64,000 nt of DNA from Desulfuromusa kysingii (GCF_900107645.1 NZ_FNQN01000002.1:310001-374000); one strand, 5' to 3'. Positions 41,445 to 53,149 are shown, numbered from the stretch's first letter. Numbers and translations are program-made. The notes: a model not told the origin generated them from the sequence alone.

Positions 41445-42068
41445 TTATAATTCTCCAAAATTTTTAAATATGTTCAGTCCAACGGCTTGACTTTTTTCAG
41501 GATGAAACTGGGTTGCCATTATATTATCGCGCCACAGGGATGCACAAAAATCGATATCACCATAACGGCAACTGGCTGCAATATCACTGTGATTTTCTGC
41601 GTCACAATAATAGGAGTGGACAAAATAAACGAAACTTTGATCCTCCGTTCCAACAAAAAGGGGGGACTGTTGTTGAATGTTGATATTATTCCACCCCATG
41701 TGCGGCACCTTGAGACGTTCATTGTTCTCCACCATCCCCGAAGGAAAGCGGACAACTTTCCCAGGAATCAGTCCTAACCCCTGATGGCGACCGAACTCTT
41801 CACTCTCGTCAAACAGCATCTGCATGCCGACACAGATCCCCAGCAAGGGTTTTCCCGCATCAATATGTGCCAGCAACGGCTCAACGAAACCGCCATCGCG
41901 AAAATGATGAATACAGTCCCGGAACGCTCCTACGCCAGGCAAAACAACCTTATCTGCGGTCTCGATATCTTTAGGATCAGCGCTCACACGCACCTCGAAT
42001 CCAAGGCGTTCAAAAGCCTTTTCAACGCTGCGCAGATTGCCCATTTCATAGTCAATAACATTAATCAT
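41445..42068 (-). CDS. hisH: Imidazole glycerol phosphate synthase glutaminase subunit HisH
   Basis: The protein has 207 residues from the ATG at 42068 ([15 protein letters not shown]). The class I amidotransferase triad is visible: Cys79 in [11 protein letters not shown] and His/Glu in QFHPEKSQ. It supplies ammonia to HisF. A longer frame to 42107 has no good ribosome-binding site. Confidence 0.96.
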   Translation of the reverse strand: MINVIDYEMGNLRSVEKAFERLGFEVRVSADPKDIETADKVVLPGVGAFRDCIHHFRDGGFVEPLLAHIDAGKPLLGICVGMQMLFDESEEFGRHQGLGLIPGKVVRFPSGMVENNERLKVPHMGWNNINIQQQSPLFVGTEDQSFVYFVHSYYCDAENHSDIAASCRYGDIDFCASLWRDNIMATQFHPEKSQAVGLNIFKNFGEL

Positions 42069-42107
42069 CGTGCTATTTACTCCAGCAGGTGGGAAAATTT
42101 CCAACAA

Positions 42108-42158
42108 AGAGGCGCAGAGAAAGGAGATACAATCGTCACAAATAAACTCTGCGTCTCT
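42108..42158. repeat. Imperfect inverted repeat between hisB and hisH
   Basis: AGAGGCGCAGAG at 42108-42119 pairs, with one mismatch, with CTCTGCGTCTCT at 42147-42158, followed by further CTCTC/GTGTCTGTGCG sequence. The roughly 130-bp gap is unusually large for this otherwise tight operon and looks like an inserted REP-like element. No second copy is obvious in this window. Confidence 0.4.
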
Positions 42159-42197
42159 CCCTCTCAGTGTCTGTGCGTTAAAGATTGTCCCGCTTCA

Positions 42198-42788
42198 TTA
42201 TTCCAGTTTCCCTTTTGTCGACAACACTCCATGAATCCGAGGATCGAGCCCGGTCGCTTCATCCAGTGCGCGGCCAAAAGCCTTGAAAATCCCTTCAATG
42301 ATATGGTGCAGATTATCGCCATAAGCCAGATTGACATGGATATTGGCCCCTGAATGGTTACAGAAGGCGACAAAAAATTCCGCGACCAGTTCGGTATCAA
42401 AATCGCCAACCTTCGCTTTGGGCAGATCGACATTAAACACCAGAAAAGGTCGGCCGGAAAAATCGATAACCACCGAAGATAGAGCCTCATGCATGGGCAT
42501 CGTCGAACGTCCAAAGCGGCGGACTCCAGACTTGTCTCCCAAGGCTTTCTTGAACGTCTCCCCGAGGACAATGCCAAGATCTTCAACCGTATGGTGGGCA
42601 TCAATTTCCGTGTCGCCGGTCGCCTGAACGGTCAAATCAAAAAATCCGTGCCGCGCGACGGCGGAGAGCATGTGGTTAAAAAATGGGACCGGACTCTCAA
42701 TATGGTGCTGCCCTGAGCCATCCAGATTCAGTTCAATACTGATGTTGGTCTCTTTGGTTTCACGACTGATTTTTGCTGTACGGATCAT
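42198..42788 (-). CDS. hisB: Imidazoleglycerol-phosphate dehydratase HisB
   Basis: This 196-residue monofunctional dehydratase has no phosphatase domain. The duplicated metal-site motifs are present: [10 protein letters not shown] and, in the second half, [19 protein letters not shown]. It is the sixth step of histidine synthesis. An AGGAG lies upstream of the start. Confidence 0.97.
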   Translation of the reverse strand: MIRTAKISRETKETNISIELNLDGSGQHHIESPVPFFNHMLSAVARHGFFDLTVQATGDTEIDAHHTVEDLGIVLGETFKKALGDKSGVRRFGRSTMPMHEALSSVVIDFSGRPFLVFNVDLPKAKVGDFDTELVAEFFVAFCNHSGANIHVNLAYGDNLHHIIEGIFKAFGRALDEATGLDPRIHGVLSTKGKLE

Positions 42789-42829
42789 ATATTTTCTCCT
42801 GTACGGACAACCCCGTGTCTGTCCGGCGG

Positions 42830-44122
42830 CTATTTCTTCAAGCGGATAGAAACCGACTTGGCGTGTGCTTCCAGCCCTTCCAGTTCAGCAATCTGAATAA
42901 TCTCTTGACTGAGCCGTTGCAATCCACCTTCAGTAAATGAGAGGATGCTCGATTTTTTAACAAAATCATCCAGAGACAGCGGTGAAAAGAATCGGGCCGT
43001 TCCGCCAGTTGGCAAGGTGTGATTGGGTCCGGCGAGGTAATCCCCGGCAGCTTCCGGAGTGTGATGCCCCATAAAAATAGCACCAGCGTGGCGGATCGCG
43101 GAGAGAATCGCAAATGGGTTATCAACTGCCAGTTCAAGATGCTCGGGGGCGATCCTATTTGAAAATTCAATCGCTTCAGACAAATCTTCAGCGAGGATAA
43201 TGGCCCCGAAATCATCAATCGATTGGCGGGCAATGGTTTCCCGACTCAGCTGTTGCAGTTGTTTTTCAACTTCGTCCTGAACCGCGATCGCCATCGTCTC
43301 GGAACTGGTCACCAGAATTGCCGAAGCTAACTCATCGTGTTCAGCCTGAGATAACAAGTCCGCAGCAATATGAGCGGCATTCCCGCTCCCATCGTTAATC
43401 ACCAGAATCTCACTGGGTCCGGCGATCATATCGATATCAACCTGCCCGAAGACCAGTTTTTTGGCGATCGCGACATAGATATTCCCCGGTCCAGTAATCT
43501 TGTCGACCCGGGGTACGGATGCTGTTCCGTAAGCCAGCGCGGCAACAGCTTGAGCACCACCCAGCTTGAAGATTCGATCGACACCGGCAATCTTGGCCGC
43601 AGCCAGAACATGGGGATTCACTTCCCCCCCCGGCATCGGAACCACCATAATCACTTCGGCAACTCCGGCTACTTTGGCAGGGACAGCATTCATCAACACC
43701 GAAGAAGGGTAAGCCGCTTTCCCACCGGGGACATAGATACCAACCCGATCCAATGGCCGCACCATCTGCCCGAGGAGGACATCATCTTCATCAGTGGACA
43801 GCCAGGTTTCCTGCTTCTGTTTCGCGTGATAGGCTGCAATCCTGTCAGCAGCCAGTTGTAACCCTGCCATTGATTCGTCACTAACGGCAGCCAATGCTGT
43901 GTCAATTTCAGCAGCACTGACCTCAATCGTTTCAACCGTCAGATCAATCCGGTCAAATTTGGCGCTCAGTTCAAACAACGCGACATCGCCGCGCTTTCTG
44001 ACATCGGCAATAATGGTCTTGACCGTTTCCTCAATGACGTCGGGAACCTCATCCGCCCGCTGTTCAATCCGTTGCAACTGTGCAGAGAAATCGGGATCAC
44101 TAAATTTTAAAATTCGCATCAT
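42830..44122 (-). CDS. hisD: Histidinol dehydrogenase HisD
   Basis: The protein has 430 residues from the ATG at 44122, behind GGAG; a GTG at 44134 is also in frame. Typical features are [37 protein letters not shown] and a final [15 protein letters not shown]. It catalyses the NAD-dependent double oxidation of histidinol to histidine at a zinc site. The gap to hisG is 15 nt. Confidence 0.97.
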   Translation of the reverse strand: MMRILKFSDPDFSAQLQRIEQRADEVPDVIEETVKTIIADVRKRGDVALFELSAKFDRIDLTVETIEVSAAEIDTALAAVSDESMAGLQLAADRIAAYHAKQKQETWLSTDEDDVLLGQMVRPLDRVGIYVPGGKAAYPSSVLMNAVPAKVAGVAEVIMVVPMPGGEVNPHVLAAAKIAGVDRIFKLGGAQAVAALAYGTASVPRVDKITGPGNIYVAIAKKLVFGQVDIDMIAGPSEILVINDGSGNAAHIAADLLSQAEHDELASAILVTSSETMAIAVQDEVEKQLQQLSRETIARQSIDDFGAIILAEDLSEAIEFSNRIAPEHLELAVDNPFAILSAIRHAGAIFMGHHTPEAAGDYLAGPNHTLPTGGTARFFSPLSLDDFVKKSSILSFTEGGLQRLSQEIIQIAELEGLEAHAKSVSIRLKK

Positions 44123-44137
44123 ACGGAACTCCACAAC

Positions 44138-44800
44138 CTATAAAGATATTTTAACCTCATCGCCAATAACCTTTTCCAGACCATCAATGATTTTGCTGAT
44201 GCGCTCATGTTTGGTTTTTAGACTGGCGCGATTGACAATCAATCGACTGGTGACCTCAGCGATGGTTTCCACTTCAACCATATTATTGGCCTTAAGCGTG
44301 CCGCCAGTTGATACCAGGTCAACGATTCGTTCCGACAACCCCACCAATGGCGCGAGTTCAATAGAACCATATAGTTTAATCAACTCGACCTGCACCCCTT
44401 TGGCAGCGAAATACTTCTCGGTGATATTCGGATACTTGGTCGCAACCCGGATATTTGACCAGTTGAGGGGATTGTCTGATTGCTGCATCGACTTGGGTTC
44501 AGCAACCACCAAGCGGCAATAGCCAAACTTCAGATCCAGGGGTTCGTAGAGATTCTTCCCTTGTTCCAGCAGTGTATCCTTACCGACAACCCCGATATCG
44601 GCACAACCGTACTCGACATAGGTGGGGACATCCGTTGCCCGAACCGCCATAAAACGCAATTTAAGGTCCGCGTTTTCAAAAACCAACTTCCGGCTTTTTT
44701 CGCTCATCTCCGGGCAGGTAATGCCGATTTGAGCAAATAGCTCCATCGAATCCTGCATAATTCGCCCTTTTGGCAAGGCGAAGGTAATCCAATCATTCAT
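44138..44800 (-). CDS. hisG: ATP phosphoribosyltransferase HisG, short form
   Basis: The 220-residue length and the absence of a C-terminal regulatory domain mark the short form (FALPKGRIMQDSMELF; DIGVVGKDTLLE; VDLVSTGGTLKANN). Short HisG needs the HisZ regulatory subunit for activity and histidine feedback. No hisZ is visible in this window, so it must be elsewhere. It is the first his gene after murA, with 157 bp between, and the his promoter may lie in that gap. Confidence 0.96.
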   Translation of the reverse strand: MNDWITFALPKGRIMQDSMELFAQIGITCPEMSEKSRKLVFENADLKLRFMAVRATDVPTYVEYGCADIGVVGKDTLLEQGKNLYEPLDLKFGYCRLVVAEPKSMQQSDNPLNWSNIRVATKYPNITEKYFAAKGVQVELIKLYGSIELAPLVGLSERIVDLVSTGGTLKANNMVEVETIAEVTSRLIVNRASLKTKHERISKIIDGLEKVIGDEVKISL

Positions 44801-44957
44801 TATTCATACCTTTTTCTCTCTCAAATAACTGCAAAGAGGGTTAAGCAAATATTTCTTCTGGAAGATATGACTTCTATCCAGGGTAAAGCGCAGACACCAT
44901 CCTGAGTGTCAAAAATCACAATAATACCGCAGCACAGATTTTTTTACGATACCTTCG

Positions 44958-46211
44958 CTATTCCTGCTCTCGACTGACCTTAGCACCCAATGCGGCCAGT
45001 TTTGTTTCAATCTTCTCGTAGCCGCGATCAAGGTGGTAAATCCGCGAAACCTCCGTGGTGTTATCAGCAGCGAGACCGGCCAGAATCAACGAAGCACTGG
45101 CACGGAGATCGGTTGCCATCACCGGAGCACCCGTGATCTGATCAACCCCTCGGATAATCGCACTGTGCCCTTCAATCTGAATATCAGCACCCATCCGTTG
45201 CAGCTCGCAGACGTGCATAAAACGGTTTTCAAAGACCGTCTCCGAAATCCTGCTTGAGCCTGCAGCCTTGATCATCAAGGCCATGAACTGAGCTTGCATA
45301 TCGGTTGGAAATCCTGGAAAGACGCTGGTACGGATATCAACAGAGGTCAGTTTTTGCGGGCCGATGACTCTTAAGCCATCGGCTTCTGGAATGATTTGCA
45401 CCCCAGCTTCAATCAACTTGCTGATCAAGGCCTCTTGATCCGCTCGCACCGCACCATGCACCAGGACATTCCCTGCCGTGATCGCCGCAGCGATCATAAA
45501 CGTCCCCGCCTCAATCCGATCAGGAATCACCTGACAGTTGAGCGGTTGCAGTTGACTCACTCCCTGAACTCGGATAATGGCCGTTCCGGCCCCTTCGATT
45601 TTTGCGCCCATACTCTTCAGAGCATCGGCTAACTGAACAATTTCTGGCTCACGCGCCGCATTTTCAAGGACAGTTTCACCTTCGGCCAGAGCGGCTGCCA
45701 TCAACAGATTCTCGGTTCCACCCACCGTCGGCATATCGAATGATATTTTTGCCCCACGCAGCTTATCTGCGCGTGCTTCGACATAACCGTGATCCAGCTC
45801 TATCTTGGCTCCAAGGGCTTCAAGCCCTTTGAGATGCAGATTGATCGGTCGCGCACCAATCGCACAACCTCCGGGAAGACTGACGCGAGCCTGCCCGAAG
45901 CGGGCCAACAAAGGACCAAGAACCAGCACCGAAGCGCGCATGGTTTTGACCAGATCATAGGGGGCTTCAATACTCTGCACCAACTTGGTATTAACCCGGC
46001 AGCAATGATTCTCCATGGAGACTTCAGCTCCAAGTTCACGCAGTAATTTACTTGCCGTATTGATATCCCGCAGATTGGGAACATTGCCGATTTCACTGTT
46101 ACCATCGGCCAATAGGGTCGCAAACAGCAAGGGGAGAGCTGAGTTTTTAGCGCCACTCACCTGAACTTCACCATTCAGAGGATGACCGCCTTTGATCACT
46201 ATTTTTTCCAA
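44958..46211 (-). CDS. murA: UDP-N-acetylglucosamine 1-carboxyvinyltransferase MurA
   Basis: This 417-residue enzyme catalyses the first committed step of peptidoglycan synthesis. Lys22/Asn23 ([10 protein letters not shown]) and the catalytic Cys116 ([12 protein letters not shown]) are present, so fosfomycin sensitivity is expected from that residue. It is downstream of prmC with a 15-nt gap. Confidence 0.98.
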   Translation of the reverse strand: MEKIVIKGGHPLNGEVQVSGAKNSALPLLFATLLADGNSEIGNVPNLRDINTASKLLRELGAEVSMENHCCRVNTKLVQSIEAPYDLVKTMRASVLVLGPLLARFGQARVSLPGGCAIGARPINLHLKGLEALGAKIELDHGYVEARADKLRGAKISFDMPTVGGTENLLMAAALAEGETVLENAAREPEIVQLADALKSMGAKIEGAGTAIIRVQGVSQLQPLNCQVIPDRIEAGTFMIAAAITAGNVLVHGAVRADQEALISKLIEAGVQIIPEADGLRVIGPQKLTSVDIRTSVFPGFPTDMQAQFMALMIKAAGSSRISETVFENRFMHVCELQRMGADIQIEGHSAIIRGVDQITGAPVMATDLRASASLILAGLAADNTTEVSRIYHLDRGYEKIETKLAALGAKVSREQE

Positions 46212-46226
46212 AAATATCCTGCTTTC

Positions 46227-47114
46227 TTAGTATAAACAACCACCAACAACACGTGGTTGACCGGAATAGTCTTTTCGGACAAAGACATCTTTAAACCCCG
46301 CAGCTAAAAACAGGCTTTTGACTGCTTCTGCTTGCTGGTAACCAATCTCAACCAACAACCAACCATGGGCGTTTAATCGGGTCTGCGCCTGAGTCACAAG
46401 TTGCTGATAACACTCCAAACCGTCATTATCTGCCAATAAAGCCAACTGCGGTTCGAAACAACGCACTTCTGGCATCAGCTCATCCCACTCCTGCCTGGAA
46501 ATATAAGGGGGATTGGAGACAATTAAATCATATTGTCGCTGTGGCAACTCGGCAAGATCTCCTTGCAGCAGTTCGATTCTCTTCTCGAGTTGATGTCTTG
46601 CAACATTTTTCTGCGCGACTGCCAACGCCGGTGAAGAGATATCCAAACCGGTCATCTGCCAAGTGGGTCGTTCGCTTGCCAGACTGATAACGATGGCTCC
46701 ACTGCCAGTTCCAACATCTAACAATTGCCCCTCTGGGCCAGTGTGATTCAAGGCTTCTTCTACGAGGATTTCGGTATCGGCCCGCGGGATCAAAACCGCT
46801 GGGGTGACGACAAATTCAAGAGACCAGAACTCAGTCGTTCCAAGCAGATATTGCAGTGGTTCGCGCTGACCGCGTCGCTTGACAAGTGGTCGAATTTTAT
46901 CCAGTTCAGCAGCAAGCAAAGGGCGATCATAGTTCAGATAGAGGCCGACCCGGTCAAGTTGCAGTGTATGCGCTAGCAACAACTCAGCGTCCAGACGCGG
47001 ACTGTCGATCCCTTTTTCGGTAAAGTAGGTGGTGACCCAACGTAACAGCCGGAGCAAAGTCCAGAGATCATTGTTCTCCTGCTCTACCGGCACTGTCAAA
47101 GAATTTTGCGTCAT
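46227..47114 (-). CDS. prmC: Peptide chain release factor glutamine methyltransferase PrmC
   Basis: The protein has 295 residues from the ATG at 47114. The SAM site is LDVGTGSGAIVI and the glutamine-binding motif is NPPY (DLIVSNPPYIS). It methylates the Gln of the GGQ motif in release factors. Its neighbour prfA encodes the substrate, an arrangement conserved in many bacteria. The first helices form the usual PrmC N-terminal domain. Confidence 0.96.
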   Translation of the reverse strand: MTQNSLTVPVEQENNDLWTLLRLLRWVTTYFTEKGIDSPRLDAELLLAHTLQLDRVGLYLNYDRPLLAAELDKIRPLVKRRGQREPLQYLLGTTEFWSLEFVVTPAVLIPRADTEILVEEALNHTGPEGQLLDVGTGSGAIVISLASERPTWQMTGLDISSPALAVAQKNVARHQLEKRIELLQGDLAELPQRQYDLIVSNPPYISRQEWDELMPEVRCFEPQLALLADNDGLECYQQLVTQAQTRLNAHGWLLVEIGYQQAEAVKSLFLAAGFKDVFVRKDYSGQPRVVGGCLY

Positions 47115-47229
47115 AACGGTTGGTGCCAACAAACAGGAATACAGACACCAACAACGCGATCCGCAGTCGACAAAGTATGAGAGACAGCCCAGCAGGGTAA
47201 AGTTGACAGATCAGCAGATGGCACGATGA

Positions 47230-48297
<1,068 letters not shown>

Positions 48298-48322
48298 AGG
48301 GATCTTTCATATCGTAAGCAAA

Positions 48323-48352
48323 AAAAAAGCGGCCCCATCGGGCCGCTTTTTT
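48323..48352 (-). terminator. Terminator after rpmE
   Basis: GCGGCCC / GGGCCGC with a CATC loop, flanked by A6 and T6, gives an ideal bidirectional terminator between rpmE and prfA. prfA therefore probably has its own promoter or depends on readthrough. Confidence 0.9.
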
Positions 48353-48365
48353 AAATTCTACCCGA

Positions 48366-48569
48366 TTATTTCTGGGCGTACTTTTTGCGGAAGCGCTCAA
48401 TCCGACCAGCGGTATCAATCAGCTTCTGCTTGCCCGTATAAAACGGATGGCATGCAGAACAAATTTCAGTATGGATCTCTTTGTTAAGCGTTGATCTGGT
48501 TTCAAAAGTGTTCCCGCAGTCACAGCGAACGGAACAGACATTATAGTCAGGATGGATGCCGTCTTTCAT
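48366..48569 (-). CDS. rpmE: 50S ribosomal protein L31
   Basis: This 67-residue L31 is of the zinc-containing (C+) type. Cys residues in [10 protein letters not shown] and [12 protein letters not shown] provide the metal site. It starts behind AAGGAG. Placement between rho and prfA is common. Confidence 0.97.
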   Translation of the reverse strand: MKDGIHPDYNVCSVRCDCGNTFETRSTLNKEIHTEICSACHPFYTGKQKLIDTAGRIERFRKKYAQK

Positions 48570-48778
48570 CTTCTTTGTCTCCTTAGCGGCCTGGCTTTTG
48601 TACAGACCTTATGTATTTTTATTTCAAACAAACCATTTAAATATCACTTTTGTCTATCTGGAGCAAGAGAAATTATCCAACCAGCTTGCCCCGCAGATGT
48701 TACAACGACAAAGAGACAGACAAAACTAACATTGACGAAAACGAGGCCACCGTTAGAAGGGGCAAACTTCGCATCCCA

Positions 48779-50026
48779 TTATTGATTCATCGAATCCAAA
48801 AATTCTTGATTTGTCTTAGTTTCAGACATCTTCTCCAGTAAAAATTCCATACTATCGACGGTATTCATCGATGAGAGAACCCGGCGCAGTAACCAGATGC
48901 GCTGCAACTGAGCGGCGGTGAGCAGCAAATCTTCTTTCCGGGTGCCAGAACGATTAATATCCATGGCAGGATATGTTCGCTTATCCGCCAAACGTCGATC
49001 AAGATGAAGTTCCATGTTCCCTGTCCCTTTGAATTCCTCAAAGATAACCTCATCCATCTTGCTACCCGTGTCGATCAACGCCGTAGCAATAATAGTCAAA
49101 CTCCCCCCCTCTTCAATATTCCGAGCCGCACCAAAGAAGCGCTTAGGCTTATGTAAAGCATGAGCATCGACACCACCTGAGAGGATCTTGCCACTGGAAG
49201 GGACAATGGTATTGTAGGCACGAGCAAGACGGGTCAGCGAATCAAGGAGAATCACAACATCGCGTTTATGTTCTACCAGCCGCCGAGCTTTTTCAATAAC
49301 CATTTCAGCGACCTGGACATGACGATTGGCCGGTTCATCGAACGTTGACGAGATAACCTCGCCATTGACGTTACGCAGCATGTCGGTCACTTCTTCAGGA
49401 CGCTCATCAATCAACAAGACTATCAGGTAAACCTCTGGATGGTTCACAGAGATGGCATTAGCGATATTCTGTAGCAGAACAGTTTTACCTGTCCGTGGTG
49501 GCGCGACAATAATCCCACGCTGACCTTTACCGATCGGAGCGGCCAGATCAATCACTCGCGTTGCCTGATTGTCAGGGGTGGTTTCAAGGATCAGTCGTTC
49601 GTCAGGAAATAAGGGGGTCAAATTGTCAAAGAAGGTTTTGTCACGCATTTTCGCCGGGTCTTCAAAGTTGACTTCTGCAACCTTGAGTAAGGCAAAATAA
49701 CGCTCACCTTCTTTTGGCGGTCTGATCTGCCCTGCGACGGTGTCGCCGGTACGCAGAGCAAAACGTCGAATCTGGGAGGGAGAAATATAAATATCATCGG
49801 GGCCCGGCAGATAGTTGGCATCCGGGGCGCGCAGAAAACCAAACCCATCGGGCAGTATTTCCAATACACCTTCGCCAAAAATAGCTTTTTTCTGAGCAGC
49901 AGTCGCCTTCAGGATTGAATAAATCAGATCCTGTCTGCGCATACCACCAATTTCTTCCAATTTCAGCTCTTTACCCAGGGCAATAAGCTCAGCTATTTTT
50001 GTCTTTTTTAAATCTTTCAGGTTCAT
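48779..50026 (-). CDS. rho: Transcription termination factor Rho
   Basis: This 415-residue hexameric RNA helicase has an N-terminal Rho_N/cold-shock RNA-binding region ([22 protein letters not shown] near 61-82), Walker A PPRTGKT at 176-182 and the Q-loop/R-loop region [12 protein letters not shown]. No insertion domain is present; the length is typical of short Rho proteins. About 400 bp of leader precedes it, consistent with autogenous control. Confidence 0.98.
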   Translation of the reverse strand: MNLKDLKKTKIAELIALGKELKLEEIGGMRRQDLIYSILKATAAQKKAIFGEGVLEILPDGFGFLRAPDANYLPGPDDIYISPSQIRRFALRTGDTVAGQIRPPKEGERYFALLKVAEVNFEDPAKMRDKTFFDNLTPLFPDERLILETTPDNQATRVIDLAAPIGKGQRGIIVAPPRTGKTVLLQNIANAISVNHPEVYLIVLLIDERPEEVTDMLRNVNGEVISSTFDEPANRHVQVAEMVIEKARRLVEHKRDVVILLDSLTRLARAYNTIVPSSGKILSGGVDAHALHKPKRFFGAARNIEEGGSLTIIATALIDTGSKMDEVIFEEFKGTGNMELHLDRRLADKRTYPAMDINRSGTRKEDLLLTAAQLQRIWLLRRVLSSMNTVDSMEFLLEKMSETKTNQEFLDSMNQ

Positions 50027-50433
50027 AAAAGGTTCTCCAGCCCTTTACTAAAGGGCATATGCAGAAAGTTGTTTTGGTCTCTGCAGATAAAAAGAAAGTT
50101 GAAACAATTAAAAGTAACAATGATCAAATGACTGCATTCCTACGTGCGAATAAGTATCGTATCAAGCAGAGACCGATTTAATTTGGGGCAGGTATAATAT
50201 TTTCGTTATCGTAGAACTCTTTTTCCGGTAACAATTTTATTTTATATATAAGAATGGCTTTATCAGAATTTATTTTGTTTTGAGGAATTATATCTTCAAA
50301 CCTGTCATCAGCAGGAAATAGAGCGGGTAGGCGCTTTAAGTATTTTCGTTAGCTCCGCTTTTACCCGCTTTATCTCCCGATGTCAACCGTGAACGACCGT
50401 GAAGCATAAATTATTTTTCACATTCAAACCCGA
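50027..50433. other. 407-bp gene-free leader region of rho
   Basis: It separates rho from the lipoprotein gene, both minus strand. I found no ORF or strong terminator. A long untranslated leader is common for rho, where Rho acts on its own transcript. Confidence 0.5.
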
Positions 50434-51210
50434 TTATCGCAAAGAATCGAATAAATTCGGGCTGATTCCAGAAGCGATATCTGAAAATAGATTCTGATAC
50501 ATGCGTGGTAACGTCGCCACCCCATTTTTGTCCGGGGTCTCAGCAAGAAATCTTTCGACTCCAGACAGATCAACATTTTTCACTCGCACGAGGTTGGTTT
50601 TATTGTAATACGCCTCATCAAAATCTGCATACTGAAGCACCAGCGCCTGAAAACTATCTGGCCCCGCCAGCTCCCATAGGACTTGACCTTGACGATCAAC
50701 CACTGCTGCGGTTGCCCTGATATCGCTGAACTGAGTGGTTAATGTTTCTAACTTGGTTCGGGAACGTCTTGTTTCTTCAATCTGCTCACCTGAGAAGACG
50801 ACGACAAGGACAGCATCAAGAACATTTGTTCGGGCTATTTCCGCAACCGTTGTCGCATCAAAAGCATACCCTAGCGGGTGTCCTGATTCGTCATGTGGAC
50901 TTCCGGCACTCAACAGTGAAAGGGCGGTTAGCTCTGGACTGACCGACAGAGAGCGCACATCAAAGTAACCCTTTTTCTCTTTCAAAGCTTCGACCAGATA
51001 CTCATGTTTTCCCTCTGCCGAACGGGTCAAAATGGCAAACAGGTTATCTCTTTGTGGATATTTCAAATTACTATTCGTGTCAACCAACAAGGGAAGAACC
51101 CCTAAAACCTGGACACGCGACTGGTATTCCTGTTTAGGCACCTGAAACGTGCCACTTCCACATCCCGCAAGAAAAATAATCAACAGACCAGCGTACAACA
51201 TTCTTTTCAT
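50434..51210 (-). CDS. Putative lipoprotein, unrecognised
   Basis: The protein has 258 residues. A lipobox LAGC ends at Cys17, so the mature protein should be lipid-anchored. The remainder alternates predicted strands and helices (RVQVLGVLPLLVD; DAVLVVVFSGEQIEE; VVDRQGQVLWELAGP), a pattern reminiscent of secreted proteins with a TolB-N-like or CsgG-like fold. That resemblance is weak and I make no function claim. An AGGAGG sits upstream. Confidence 0.75.
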   Translation of the reverse strand: MKRMLYAGLLIIFLAGCGSGTFQVPKQEYQSRVQVLGVLPLLVDTNSNLKYPQRDNLFAILTRSAEGKHEYLVEALKEKKGYFDVRSLSVSPELTALSLLSAGSPHDESGHPLGYAFDATTVAEIARTNVLDAVLVVVFSGEQIEETRRSRTKLETLTTQFSDIRATAAVVDRQGQVLWELAGPDSFQALVLQYADFDEAYYNKTNLVRVKNVDLSGVERFLAETPDKNGVATLPRMYQNLFSDIASGISPNLFDSLR

Positions 51211-51293
51211 CTTAAACCTCCTGAATCCTTTTCAATTGGAAGGGGGAAACTGTTTCAAAAAGAGGTTAACAGAAGAACTCATCGGATGAAAGC

Positions 51294-52232
51294 TCAGCTC
51301 GCAGAAAATCTTATTTTGCTACTTTTTGCGGGAATGGCAGAGGCTTGAAAATTATCCAGCCCCCACTGAAGAACCTCTCTGGTTGACAGATAAAGTAATG
51401 CTTCCGGAGGGGCTTGACCAAGAAACTCCAGCGCCTGACAAAGCATGAATACACCGTTTTCCTCTGAGACCAGCCCCACATCACCATGACGTTTGCTCAA
51501 CTTTTTACCATTATCAGCAAGCGCCAACGGTAAATGAAAATAGTCAGGGATGGCAGCATGCAAACAACGATACAGATGGATCTGTCGTGGCGTAGATGAG
51601 AGCAAATCAGCACCACGGACAACCTGCGTCACCCCGGTATCAATATCATCGACGACGACTGCCAGTTGGTAGGCGAACAAACCATCGGCCCGGTGGAGAA
51701 TAAAATCACCGACGTCAGTTTCCAGATTTTGCTGTTGTCTCCCATAGACGCCATCGTCAAAATGGATGTTTTCATTGCTCACCCGTAATCGCACTGCCCG
51801 GCCAACGCGACCTACGGGGAGCCCCTCCCTACAAGTCCCTGGATAAACAGGGGCCTCTTCCTCTGGATGGGGAGCACTTGCGAGAATTTCCCGCCGCGTA
51901 CAGCAACAATCAAAAACCTGACCCTGATCACGTAACTGCGCGAGGACTTGTCGATAGCGCTCATAGCGTTGACTCTGATAGAGAATCTTACCGTCCCACT
52001 CAAAACCCAGCGATTCTATGAGCCGGATCATCCGCTCAGCAGCCCCAGGAACAACCCGAGGGGGATCGAGATCCTCAATTCGCAGTAACCAGCTCCCGCC
52101 GGAACATTTTGCCAGCAAATAACTCCCTAAAGCAGCTAAAAGTGTTCCAAAATGTAAGGGGCCAGTCGGGCTCGGCGCGAAGCGACCGATAACAGGTTTA
52201 AACCTTTGATTCAATTGCAATATTTTCTCCAT
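51294..52232 (-). CDS. gluQRS: Glutamyl-Q tRNA(Asp) synthetase
   Basis: This 312-residue truncated GluRS paralogue attaches glutamate to queuosine of tRNA-Asp. The class I signature is FAPSPTGPLHFGT and the KMSKS variant is KKLSKRHG. Zinc ligands are in DCCCTRRE and YPGTC. It lacks the anticodon-binding half of GluRS, which is characteristic. The chosen ATG is at 52232; an in-frame ATG at 52274 would add 14 residues. Confidence 0.93.
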   Translation of the reverse strand: MEKILQLNQRFKPVIGRFAPSPTGPLHFGTLLAALGSYLLAKCSGGSWLLRIEDLDPPRVVPGAAERMIRLIESLGFEWDGKILYQSQRYERYRQVLAQLRDQGQVFDCCCTRREILASAPHPEEEAPVYPGTCREGLPVGRVGRAVRLRVSNENIHFDDGVYGRQQQNLETDVGDFILHRADGLFAYQLAVVVDDIDTGVTQVVRGADLLSSTPRQIHLYRCLHAAIPDYFHLPLALADNGKKLSKRHGDVGLVSEENGVFMLCQALEFLGQAPPEALLYLSTREVLQWGLDNFQASAIPAKSSKIRFSAS

Positions 52233-52366
52233 ACCAAGGAGATGATGCCGAGAGCTGAAGCAACAGTCAAGCACTCTGCACGCCTGACAAGAATAAAACT
52301 GATCATTGACAACAATCCATCTTCGGTGTATTCATCACCTATAGGGTTATCTTTAGGAGGTGAGAA

Positions 52367-52807
52367 GTGGTCATAACAAGAGCTACCGAATATGCAGTAA
52401 GAACAGTCCTTTATCTGGCTCAACAGCCAACAAATGAGATCGTACTGAAGAAAGATATTTGTCGCACTCAGGACGTCACTCCGGCCTTCCTGACGAAGAT
52501 CTTACAGCCATTGATTAAAGCCGGCATCGTCAGTTCCCAGCGAGGTGTCGGCGGTGGTTTTTTATTGGCTAAAGACCCGAATGAAATTACTATGCTTGAT
52601 ATCCTTCAGGCTGAAGAAGGTCAATTAAAATTAAATCATTGCCTTGTTGATACCGAATTCTGTCATCGTGATGGCTATTGTTCAGCGCATGAAGTCTGGC
52701 AGATCACCCAATTAAAAATGGCTGAGATTCTAAATGATCACACAATTGCAGACCTTGTTCGCAGAGAAAAAGAGAAAATAAAAATTTTAAAAGATCGAAA
52801 CATCTAA
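52367..52807 (+). CDS. Rrf2 family regulator with conserved cysteines
   Basis: The protein has 146 residues from a GTG at 52367, behind AGGAGG. The winged helix is clear (ITRATEYAVRTVLYLAQQ; AFLTKILQPLIKAGIVSSQRGVGGG). Cys92, Cys99 and Cys105 are spaced as in the Fe-S cluster ligands of IscR/NsrR, so it probably senses Fe-S status, NO or redox. It is divergent from gluQRS, with no isc or suf genes nearby. Its targets are unknown. Confidence 0.9.
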   Translation: MVITRATEYAVRTVLYLAQQPTNEIVLKKDICRTQDVTPAFLTKILQPLIKAGIVSSQRGVGGGFLLAKDPNEITMLDILQAEEGQLKLNHCLVDTEFCHRDGYCSAHEVWQITQLKMAEILNDHTIADLVRREKEKIKILKDRNI

Positions 52808-52910
52808 CCTGTTATTCGCAAAATTCAATCCGATTGAATCAACAGGGGCAGGACAAAGCTGTTGCCTCTGTTGCTATCTATCCTCAACAGACAACTTCGA
52901 CTCATATGGC

Positions 52911-52996
52911 AAAAAAAACCTTGAAGTCCAAGAGGGGGTAGGACTTCAAGGAAAAGCAGAAGACCGCCACAGTCTTCTGTAAGATAACCGTTTCTT
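52911..52996 (-). ncRNA. Candidate small RNA with C-rich loop
   Basis: On the minus strand a clear promoter (53003-53030) would start a transcript near 52996. It contains two hairpins: CAGAAGAC / GTCTTCTG (52957-52964 with 52972-52979), then an 11-bp terminator stem CCTTGAAGTCC / GGACTTCAAGG (52919-52929 with 52941-52951) followed by T8 at 52911-52918. The terminator loop reads TACCCCCTCTT, an exposed C-rich stretch of the kind that pairs with Shine-Dalgarno sequences. It has no reading frame. It is about 86 nt long and antisense to nothing annotated. Its targets are unknown. Confidence 0.7.
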
Positions 52997-53002
52997 ATTG
53001 TC

Positions 53003-53030
53003 ATTTTACTATGAGAAACACCCCTGTCAA
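53003..53030 (-). promoter_or_regulatory. Sigma-70 promoter of the candidate sRNA
   Basis: On the minus strand a perfect -35 TTGACA (plus 53025-53030) and a -10 TAAAAT (plus 53003-53008) are separated by 16 bp. Confidence 0.75.
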
Positions 53031-53095
53031 AGGGTCTGGAAAATTAATTTTACTTGATCCCTCCCCCTCGTCTCCATGCTGACATTGTGGAATAA

Positions 53096-53123
53096 TTGAC
53101 AAACCTCATACGGGTAAGATAGA
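53096..53123 (+). promoter_or_regulatory. Sigma-70 promoter of the riboswitch-metX transcript
   Basis: TTGACA at 53096-53101 and GATAGA at 53118-53123 are 16 bp apart, about 30 bp ahead of the riboswitch aptamer. The -10 is imperfect. Confidence 0.5.
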
Positions 53124-53149
53124 GTCAGTTTTCAAAAGAAAATGAACAA

